A DNA stretch of 64,000 nucleotides from Isotricha intestinalis. Lineage: Eukaryota; Ciliophora; Litostomatea; Vestibuliferida; Isotrichidae. Below are positions 57,006-64,000 of this stretch, piece after piece. Positions within the stretch are counted from its first letter, which is position 1. Each line of letters starts with the position of its first letter. The DNA is taken from assembly GCA_023807065.1 (NCBI GenBank), contig JAJJLU010000345.1:21738-85737 (forward strand), given 5' to 3'. The notes beneath the pieces are model-generated. The model was not told the origin of the DNA and ran no database searches. It saw only the letters and a list, made by a program, of their open reading frames with translations. The translations under genes and the position numbers were made by a program.

Positions 57006-60000
57006 TTATATATTTAAATCAGTAATATATTTAAGTAAAGTAACCCTATTTACTTTACTTTCAAAAATAAGATTAGCAATAGTATCTTGAATAGAAATAG
57101 GTAAATTAATATAATAAAATAAAATTCTCATATCAATGAATCTTCCTTTTTCTTTTTTAATGGGAAAATTTTTAGCGGGGAAAAATCCTTTAGGATTTAA
57201 TCCAGATTTAAAAGGAAGATGATTGAAAAAATATTCACATAACTGAGACAAAATTTCATATTTATCTTTTTGAAGAGGAGTCATATAACCAAAAGATCCA
57301 TCATCTCCAACATAAAAATAATTAGGATTAGTATTATTTAAAGGAGAAATTCTAATTTCATTAACAATTTTACCTAAATAAAAATCAGCAACTTCATTCA
57401 TTTCAACTCTATTATTATTATTTTTATGTATTAAAAATATATGTCCATTTTTTCTGTCATCAAATAATATAGTTCCTAAAATTTCTTGATAACCCCAAAA
57501 ATCGAGAGCTGTTGAATGATATTGTGAAAAATCCTTAATAAAAACATATAAATGTGGATGTTCAAAATTATTTGATTTTACTACTGAAATCCAAGAAATT
57601 GATTCTAATATATCTCCTATTATTAAAAAATTTTTTTGCATTTTTGAACATGTTATTAAATTCTTACATTCTGAATTTCTTATATCATTTGAATATATTC
57701 CTTCCATAGATGATAAATCTGAAAAATATTGATATATATTTATTTTAGATCCTTCTCCAACTAATAATATTTTTTCATATGAATATATCATTGATATTAC
57801 TCCATGAAGAGATTCATTTTCATATACTTTTTTTAATTTACTATTTTTAAATTCATAAAATTGAATTTTGGCTTTTAAAGGATTATTTTCATCACCTTGT
57901 ATATTAACTCCTACTGCCAAATATTTTTTAGTTTCATTATTTTTATCATTTTTTGGAACTTCAACAATTCTAGATTCAACAATAACTTCATTTTCATTAA
58001 ATTTTAAATCATCTAAAGCTTCTGGCATTTCTGTTCTTAAAGTTAAATGATATATGAAATAAGGATATTGGACATTTTGCCCTTGTTGAATATTTGGTAA
58101 TATTAATTCTTTTTCAATTAAAAAATAACAAAAAATATAATAATGTTGTGTATAATTATTTATTGCCATATAATTTACAGAAACTGGAAAATGATTTAAT
58201 TTATTTGATCTAATTAACATTGAGTGATTTTCTAATGAGTAAAATTTAGGGATTGAACATTGTTTTAATGAACCATTTTCTGAAACTAAAAAACCATTTT
58301 CAATTTCTTCATTTGAATATTCTGTAAAAGTTGTAAAATTATGTTCTTTTGGAAAATTTGAAAAAGGCAATATACATATTTCTCCAGATTTTTCATAAAT
58401 TAATTTTTGATATCTATTTATATTAATAAGTATACCTGGTACATTATGAATATTATTAAATTTAATAAAGATATTTGAACCTTCTAACATAAAAAATTCT
58501 TTATAATTTAAATTTTGTAAATATTCTATATAAATTTTTTTTAACCCTAAAGTTATATTTGTTTGTTCCAAAGAGCTAATGAAAAGTTCATATATAACAA
58601 TAGCACCATTTTTAAATAAAAAGCATAAAAGACCTTTTTTATTTAAAACATCAAAGAACAAAGCTTCAGGAGTTTCAGTATTTATATTTATATTAACTTC
58701 AATATTAATTTTATTTGTAGGATCAGAACTACACTTATAATAATCTTCTGGATTATTTGTTATTAAATAAGGGAATTCATTTATTAATTTATTTGATAAA
58801 ATTGGAGGTACTTGATTTCCATAAGGACATTCTAATAAGGTATTTATATCGTAAATTGAAATTGAATGATTAGAATAGTATATAATTATAAAAGAAAAGG
58901 AATAATAAGGTTTTGAATTTATTGAATATTTTAAAATTGAAGGAGAATTAATGTAATTAGAAATATTTTTAAAACGAACAAAAATTGAATCATTTATTTT
59001 TTTTTCTTTATAAGATTTATTATAATTTTGAGAAAAAGAAGAATGGAAACTTATAAGAATAATTATTGTATGATCTTTATTACTTATTATCATACAATTT
59101 GTTCCAAATTTACATTTAAAAATAATATTATTACTATCTGTATTATTATTAATATTTCCATCATTTGTGATATCAAATAAAAATTTTGGGTTAAAGGAAT
59201 CTAATAAATTCATTAAAGGATCTAAAATTTGAATTAATTGAGTAGTGACAATAACAATTAAAGACATTTTTCGTTCTACTTTTAAATTTTCAATTTCTAA
59301 TTGCCCAGATGATATCATTTTCCCTTTTTTATCTAAAACAATTGTATCAGTAATATTATCAAATGATTTTCCATCTAATATTATTGTTTTTTCATCTTTT
59401 GAAGTACATATTAAATATTTTGTATAATTTCCAATTCTAATACTTTTAATGAATGAAAAATCATATAAATTATTTTCATAATTTTCAAAATATACAAATT
59501 TATCATAGAAAAAATTTAATTTACCGTTTTCACCATAGCCATTAGTGAAAACAAATTTCATATTTTTATTATCATCTAATAAATTCATATTAATAATAGG
59601 ACTATAATTAATAATTCTATCAAGGATAATACAATTATTATTAAAAAATAAGAGAACAATTCCATCAGCAAAAGGAGAAGAAAGGAAAAATAATCCAGGA
59701 GAAGGCATAATAATATAATTATATGGAGCTCCTAAACTATTTAAAATACCATTATTTGATTTATAAATTGAATCAAGTGAATAAGAATTATTTTCATATT
59801 GTAAAAAAAATATTCTACCTTGAGAATCAGAAAAAATAAAAGAATTATTCTTTATTATATAATATCCTCCTCCTCTTAAATCCATATATCTATTTATATT
59901 CATTTTATCTTCTCCTTTTACAGAATTGTTATTTTCATAAAATAAAGGATTTAATATTATATTTAATATTCTTTTTTCATTAATATTATATACTTGAATT

Positions 60001-60968
60001 GAATATGGCAAAAATAAAAATAAATTTTTTACGTCATTGTTTTCTAGAACAAAAAAATCAAAAATTTCATTATCATAAGATTCAAAAACAATTTCAAATT
60101 TTTCAATTATTCTTAATTCCATATTAACATCAACATATGCTACATTTACAATGTTTTTATCAAAAATAATATTCATATTATTAACTATTGGTTTTTGGTC
60201 CCAATATAAAATAAAAAATTGAATATTTTTTTCAATTTTAGAACAAAGTTTAAAATTAAAATCATACGGTAAAAGATCACATCTCGAATTTTCTTCATAT
60301 TTTTTAGAAATGAATATTTTAATAATTTTATAAATAGATTTTTCTTCTAAATTTAAACAAAGTGATGGCTCAAAAAATTTATCTCCCATCAAAGTATCAT
60401 AATAAGACTCTTGCATTTCAATATTGTTTAAATTAAACGGTTTCTCAGGATTTAAACTTTTAATTATATTTAACTTATTATCATTATATGTATAAATAAT
60501 GTAATTAAATAAAAGGGAAGAATAAATTTCTAAAAAACTTTCTGAAAAAAGCTTACCATTAAGATTAGAAGAATCTAAAGCATAAAGAGCTAAAGTTTGG
60601 AAATCATTAGAAAAAGAGTCAAATTGAATGAATGAAAGTTTATTATTATCTATACTTAATATAATACTATTAGTGTTATTATTTACTAATGGATGATACT
60701 TCTCAATCCAAGTAATCTCACCAAAAATATTATATTTAAATAGTAAATTTAATTTATAGGAATCTTGGTTTTCTAATGTTCCATAGTCATAAATTTTTTT
60801 CTTATAAGATTCAAATTCATATATTTCTATATGATCTTTCACATTCACACATATTTGCTGAATTATTTGAGTCATAAAGTAATTAGGAATGAAAAAACCA
60901 CATATAGCACCATTTATTTGAGTAGAAGGTATTTTCTCAGAATGAAAAACAGATGTAGAATTCTCCAT
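57006..60968 (-). CDS. CPSF1: CPSF160/Cft1-like cleavage and polyadenylation factor subunit
   Basis: 1320 residues, beta-strand-rich throughout, as expected for the three-propeller CPSF160/DDB1/SF3B3 family. The C-terminal CPSF_A region is the clearest: VISMIYSYEKILLVGEGSKINIYQY, then LIIGDILESISWI, KDFSQYHSTALDFWG, EVADFYLGKIVNEI and GSFGYMTPLQKDKYEILSQL. The very end (RFIDMRILFYYINLP ... LLKYITDLN) resembles the helical tail of CPSF160 more than DDB1. CPSF160 scaffolds recognition of the poly(A) signal in mRNA 3'-end formation. Sequence is diverged; DDB1 is the alternative. Single exon. Confidence 0.72.
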   Translation of the reverse strand: MENSTSVFHSEKIPSTQINGAICGFFIPNYFMTQIIQQICVNVKDHIEIYEFESYKKKIYDYGTLENQDSYKLNLLFKYNIFGEITWIEKYHPLVNNNTNSIILSIDNNKLSFIQFDSFSNDFQTLALYALDSSNLNGKLFSESFLEIYSSLLFNYIIYTYNDNKLNIIKSLNPEKPFNLNNIEMQESYYDTLMGDKFFEPSLCLNLEEKSIYKIIKIFISKKYEENSRCDLLPYDFNFKLCSKIEKNIQFFILYWDQKPIVNNMNIIFDKNIVNVAYVDVNMELRIIEKFEIVFESYDNEIFDFFVLENNDVKNLFLFLPYSIQVYNINEKRILNIILNPLFYENNNSVKGEDKMNINRYMDLRGGGYYIIKNNSFIFSDSQGRIFFLQYENNSYSLDSIYKSNNGILNSLGAPYNYIIMPSPGLFFLSSPFADGIVLLFFNNNCIILDRIINYSPIINMNLLDDNKNMKFVFTNGYGENGKLNFFYDKFVYFENYENNLYDFSFIKSIRIGNYTKYLICTSKDEKTIILDGKSFDNITDTIVLDKKGKMISSGQLEIENLKVERKMSLIVIVTTQLIQILDPLMNLLDSFNPKFLFDITNDGNINNNTDSNNIIFKCKFGTNCMIISNKDHTIIILISFHSSFSQNYNKSYKEKKINDSIFVRFKNISNYINSPSILKYSINSKPYYSFSFIIIYYSNHSISIYDINTLLECPYGNQVPPILSNKLINEFPYLITNNPEDYYKCSSDPTNKINIEVNININTETPEALFFDVLNKKGLLCFLFKNGAIVIYELFISSLEQTNITLGLKKIYIEYLQNLNYKEFFMLEGSNIFIKFNNIHNVPGILININRYQKLIYEKSGEICILPFSNFPKEHNFTTFTEYSNEEIENGFLVSENGSLKQCSIPKFYSLENHSMLIRSNKLNHFPVSVNYMAINNYTQHYYIFCYFLIEKELILPNIQQGQNVQYPYFIYHLTLRTEMPEALDDLKFNENEVIVESRIVEVPKNDKNNETKKYLAVGVNIQGDENNPLKAKIQFYEFKNSKLKKVYENESLHGVISMIYSYEKILLVGEGSKINIYQYFSDLSSMEGIYSNDIRNSECKNLITCSKMQKNFLIIGDILESISWISVVKSNNFEHPHLYVFIKDFSQYHSTALDFWGYQEILGTILFDDRKNGHIFLIHKNNNNRVEMNEVADFYLGKIVNEIRISPLNNTNPNYFYVGDDGSFGYMTPLQKDKYEILSQLCEYFFNHLPFKSGLNPKGFFPAKNFPIKKEKGRFIDMRILFYYINLPISIQDTIANLIFESKVNRVTLLKYITDLNI

Positions 60969-61040
60969 TTTTTTATTTGATAAATTTTTTTTTTTAATTT
61001 TGTTTATATATAAATTATTTAAAATTTAAAATAATATATT

Positions 61041-61934
61041 CTATTTATTCATATTAAACTCAGTTTGAAGATATATATGATCTGAAGGAAAATTTTCATT
61101 TGGCATTCCCTTTTCAAAATTTAAATATTCTATTGGCATTAATTTATTAATTATATTTATATTATCAGATATAAAAATATAATCAAATTTTAATTTTTTC
61201 ATTCCTTCATCCATAGTATCAATAACCATAGTAAATTTATTTTTATCTTTTTCTTCTTTTTCAAAAACAGATTTAAATCCATTTTCAATCACTATTTTAA
61301 TACATTCAGATTCTGGTCCTGTATTAAAATCTCCACATAAAATAAATTTAGATACTTTGAAATTTTTTAAATTATTATCATTCTTTATATTATCAAATAA
61401 ATTATTTACTTGATTAACTCTAATATGTTCATTTTTATCCCAAGCAGTTAAATGAGTAATTATTAAGCAAAAAATAATAAAAGGAGAAGACATTTCTTGT
61501 AATAAAGTAACTAAAGCAAAATTTTGTTTTACATTATTTCCTAAAAGATATCTATAACTATTAATTAAAGTAAATTTATATCTGTTATAAACTAACATTA
61601 TCCCTAAAGGAGTATTTGGTCTAGGGAAATAAACTGGTTCATATAATTTTTGTCCAATTATATTATTCAACATCATGTATATATCATCTTGTTTATCTAC
61701 TTCAACAAAACAATATAAATCAGATATATTGTCTTTTATAGATAAAATTTGATTAAATAACTTTAATCTATATTCCCAAACTTTATATTTAAGTTCAATG
61801 TTAGGTGCAGTTTTCCAATCATAACTATATTCATCACATAATAAATTCCAAAATAATAATTTATAACTCATTTGTGTTTCAACTTCATTAAATTTTGAAT
61901 ACGGATTAACTTTGGAATTATACCAAGAATCCAT
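61041..61934 (-). CDS. CCR4/nocturnin-type exonuclease-endonuclease-phosphatase
   Basis: 297 residues, a complete EEP fold. Motifs in order: FWNLLCDEY (Asn), CFVEVD (Glu metal ligand), THLTAWDKN (His), CGDFNTGPES (Asp and Asn), FDYIFI and FPSDHIYLQ (Asp-His pair). The cap with SDH and the WNLLCDEY start favour the CCR4/Angel/nocturnin deadenylase branch over DNase I or AP endonucleases. No leucine-rich repeat is present, so it is not a full CCR4. Likely 3' poly(A) trimming of mRNA. The stop is TAG. Divergent from the transporter gene, 103 bp apart. Confidence 0.87.
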   Translation of the reverse strand: MDSWYNSKVNPYSKFNEVETQMSYKLLFWNLLCDEYSYDWKTAPNIELKYKVWEYRLKLFNQILSIKDNISDLYCFVEVDKQDDIYMMLNNIIGQKLYEPVYFPRPNTPLGIMLVYNRYKFTLINSYRYLLGNNVKQNFALVTLLQEMSSPFIIFCLIITHLTAWDKNEHIRVNQVNNLFDNIKNDNNLKNFKVSKFILCGDFNTGPESECIKIVIENGFKSVFEKEEKDKNKFTMVIDTMDEGMKKLKFDYIFISDNINIINKLMPIEYLNFEKGMPNENFPSDHIYLQTEFNMNK

Positions 61935-62037
61935 ATTTAAATTTAGAAAAAAGAAAAAAATTATTTATTTGAAATTTTTTAGATAATAAAATAAATTTTA
62001 AATCTCTCAAGTTAACAAAAAAAAAACATTATAAAAA

Positions 62038-63627
62038 ATGTCTTCTCAAGTGAAAGTCTCAGAAATTGGAATTCCAAAAGGAAATCAAAATGATGAAATA
62101 GCAACATCTCATCGTAATCTGGCAGAACCAATAGTAATGTCTCAAAATAATCAAACTCCATCAGTTGAAAATCCTGAAACAGAAAAATATGGTGAAACAA
62201 AATATCGTTGGTTTGTAATGGTAGCTTTTTTCACATTAACATTTGCTAATGGATTACAATGGGTGACATTTTCATCATGTGCAGATAATTTTTCAGAAGC
62301 ATACAACATGCCATCATGGAAAGTGAATATGTTTTCATTAATGTATATGATAATATATCCTTTTGTATGTATACCAGAAGGTTGGTTAGTAGATTCATAT
62401 AGTACAAGATTAGGATTAATGATAGCAAGTGGTTTTACTCTTGCAGGAGCAGCATTTAAATTGCTTATTAATAAGAGTATGGCTTTTGCTTTCATTGGTC
62501 AATTTTGTGCTGGTTTTTTTCAACCTGCTATTCTAAATTCCCCTGGAAAAATCGCAGCTAATTGGTTTAGAGAAGATATGAGAACTCTAATAACCACTAT
62601 ATTATGCTTAAGTGATACCATCGGTATTCTTGTTGGTTTCGTATTTCATGTTCCTATTATTGATGACAAACATAAAGGAGATGATTTTAAAAAAGATTTT
62701 TGGTGGTATGTTTTCTATGAATTTATCCTCAATGTTGTTTTTTGTGTTCCTATGTTCTTTGTCACTAAAAATAAACCTGATATTCCTCCCAGTCCTTCAC
62801 AAAATGTTGATCATGCTCCAGAAACTCCAAGATTAGTTGAAAGTTTAAAATTACTTTTTACCAATATTAGATTTGTTTATTTATTAATTGTTACTTTTTT
62901 TGTTGTAGGTTATTATGATGTTTATAGTACAATTATTAATTCATATTTTGGTATATATGGTATTTCAGATAGTAAATCTTCATATATTTATGCTATTTCT
63001 AGTGTAGTTGGAATGGTTTCTTCAATTATAGTTTCTTATGTTACAGATAAAACACAGAAATTTAAATTAATTATGGTTATTCTTGCTGTTACTGGAATGG
63101 TTTTTCAATCTATTTTTACCTTATTATTAGAATTAAGTGTTGATCATAAAAGTATTCATGCTTTTGCTACAGCTTTAATTATGTATTCTCTATGTAATGC
63201 TATTGTTATTCCTTTTTATACTATAGGAATGAATTATGCTTGTGAAATCACTTATCCTGTTGGAGAAAGTATTAATGGAGGTATTATGATGAGTATGAGC
63301 CAAGTTTCTGGAATTTCTGGGACTTTTCTTTGTGATCATTTAATTAATCATAATAAAAAAAAGTATTTAACTAATGTTATTTTATTAGGATTCTTTTTTG
63401 TCGCTTCTATTTTTGTTTTCTTATTTGATGAAAAATTAGATAGACACGAACATGAAAAGGATGCCAAAGAAAAGGATAGTAAAAAAATTATAGAAGATAA
63501 TAAGGACAAAGATAAAGATAACAAAGATAAATTAGATAATCCTCAAACAAATGAAGTTAAGGAGAATAAAGATAAAGAAGATAATGATAGTAATAAAAAT
63601 ATAGCCACTAATTTACTTAAGGCTTAA
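62038..63627 (+). CDS. MFS transporter of the SLC49 (FLVCR/DIRC2-like) family
   Basis: 529 residues with 12 predicted membrane helices. Start of the fold: RWFVMVAFFTLTFANGLQWVTF, the aromatic helix-1 region seen in SLC49 members. Loop 2-3 reads EGWLVDSYSTRLGL (the MFS A-like motif), and helix 4-5 has AGFFQPAILNSPGKIAANWF, again SLC49-like. A basic/acidic tail (about 470-529) is cytosolic. SLC49 proteins carry choline, ethanolamine or heme-like cargo; the substrate here is unknown. The 50-residue hydrophilic N terminus is normal. Intact. Confidence 0.88.
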   Translation: MSSQVKVSEIGIPKGNQNDEIATSHRNLAEPIVMSQNNQTPSVENPETEKYGETKYRWFVMVAFFTLTFANGLQWVTFSSCADNFSEAYNMPSWKVNMFSLMYMIIYPFVCIPEGWLVDSYSTRLGLMIASGFTLAGAAFKLLINKSMAFAFIGQFCAGFFQPAILNSPGKIAANWFREDMRTLITTILCLSDTIGILVGFVFHVPIIDDKHKGDDFKKDFWWYVFYEFILNVVFCVPMFFVTKNKPDIPPSPSQNVDHAPETPRLVESLKLLFTNIRFVYLLIVTFFVVGYYDVYSTIINSYFGIYGISDSKSSYIYAISSVVGMVSSIIVSYVTDKTQKFKLIMVILAVTGMVFQSIFTLLLELSVDHKSIHAFATALIMYSLCNAIVIPFYTIGMNYACEITYPVGESINGGIMMSMSQVSGISGTFLCDHLINHNKKKYLTNVILLGFFFVASIFVFLFDEKLDRHEHEKDAKEKDSKKIIEDNKDKDKDNKDKLDNPQTNEVKENKDKEDNDSNKNIATNLLKA

Positions 63628-64000
63628 TTTTTCCTATTTGCATTTGTATATATTTTTAATGATATAGTAATATTTCTGTTCTTCATGTATATTAGAATAA
63701 AAAAAGTCTTATATTATCATAAAATTATTTTTTTAATAATTTAAATAACTAATCATTTAAATAAAGGCATTATTTAAAAAATATTTATAATATCATTAAA
63801 AATTGATCAATATATTCACAATAAATACAAGTAATATAATTATTTCAATAAACAAGAAGTGAATTAATAAATAATGAATAAATAAACTAAATTTTAAAAT
63901 AAAATTTAAAAGATTAAAATTTCATGATAAAAATTTAAGAAAATGCAAATCAAGAATTAATATATCTTTTATTCATAAATCATATGTTTATGGGGATTGG
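63628..64000. other. Right-hand end, no gene seen
   Basis: 373 bp of AT-rich sequence with no ORF above 30 codons, no RNA gene, and no telomeric repeat. The last 20 bases (ending GTTTATGGGGATTGG) are slightly less AT-biased and might begin or end a feature beyond the window. Confidence 0.5.

Noticed and set aside
57006..60968. DDB1 assignment for the 1320-residue propeller protein
   Set aside because: Length and the C-terminal helical tail fit CPSF160 better than DDB1; kept as the alternative.
1..64000. TAA/TAG reassigned to glutamine as in Tetrahymena and Paramecium
   Set aside because: All 33 supported genes end at TAA or TAG where the protein family ends, none has an in-frame TAA or TAG, and Gln is CAA throughout. 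The in-frame TAAs occur only in regions that also carry frameshifts.
1..64000. tRNA, rRNA, CRISPR array, transposase or telomere
   Set aside because: No T-loop-like GGTTCGAATCC, no structured GC-rich patch, no regularly spaced repeats, no transposase-like protein and no terminal telomeric repeat were seen.

Overview
The window looks like nuclear DNA of a unicellular, ciliated protist, most probably an alveolate and most probably the somatic (macronuclear) genome of a ciliate. It is extremely AT-rich and gene-dense, with single-copy genes on both strands and spacers of about 70 to 400 bp. Introns are rare and tiny: three of 25, 35 and 51 nt can be placed exactly. There are genes for cilia (a radial-spoke RSPH4/6 head protein, an SHIPPO/STPGR-repeat protein, an ULK4-like pseudokinase), a plant/alveolate-type calcium-dependent protein kinase, an EF-hand/PH/kinase protein laid out like apicomplexan CDPK7, and an IP3-receptor-like channel. 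All 33 supported genes end in TAA (29) or TAG (4) and none in TGA. TAA and TAG are true stops, which excludes the Tetrahymena/Paramecium code; a ciliate lineage with ordinary stops (a litostome such as a rumen ciliate, or a heterotrich) would fit. The species assignment is inference.

Layout. 1-8 kb: end of an unknown gene, a lysine-rich protein, the divergent SHIPPO / radial-spoke pair, the EF-hand/PH/kinase gene, and a single-unit ubiquitin gene. 8.2-10.4 kb: a decayed NIF/FCP1-type phosphatase pseudogene. 10.4-20 kb: actin-related protein, secreted acid lipase, unknown protein, a secreted protein with two carbonic-anhydrase-like domains lacking zinc ligands, a cysteine-rich surface protein, a Rab GTPase (two exons) and a Mut7-type 3'-5' exonuclease. 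20-31 kb: divergent myosin, ArfGAP with a prion-like tail, CDPK, Gdt1-type cation transporter, oxysterol-binding protein. 31-43 kb: remnant of an arylamine N-acetyltransferase, ULK4-like protein, PP2C phosphatase, coiled-coil protein, small unknown, RanBP1, decayed membrane-protein ORF, SNAP, ribosomal protein eL34. 43-55 kb: decayed ORF, the 2210-residue IP3R-like channel with an N-terminal UBR-box-like zinc cluster, a coiled-coil protein, an F-box/SAM/RCC1 protein (two exons), a short B-box protein. 55-64 kb: second ArfGAP, CPSF160-like protein, CCR4/nocturnin-type nuclease, SLC49-type transporter, and an apparently empty end.

The genes do not form one pathway. Loose themes are cilia (SHIPPO, RSPH4/6, ULK4), calcium signalling (CDPK, EF-hand/PH kinase, IP3R-like channel, Gdt1), membrane traffic (Rab, two ArfGAPs, SNAP, OSBP) and mRNA 3'-end processing or turnover (CPSF160, CCR4-type nuclease, DEDDy exonuclease). 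The strongest leads are the zinc-cluster/IP3R fusion, the tandem dead carbonic-anhydrase protein, the family of decaying genes whose nonsense codons include TAA where a glutamine is expected, the absence of TGA stops, and an A-ending/T-ending synonymous codon wave that runs inside long genes. All calls are from reading the sequence without database searches.
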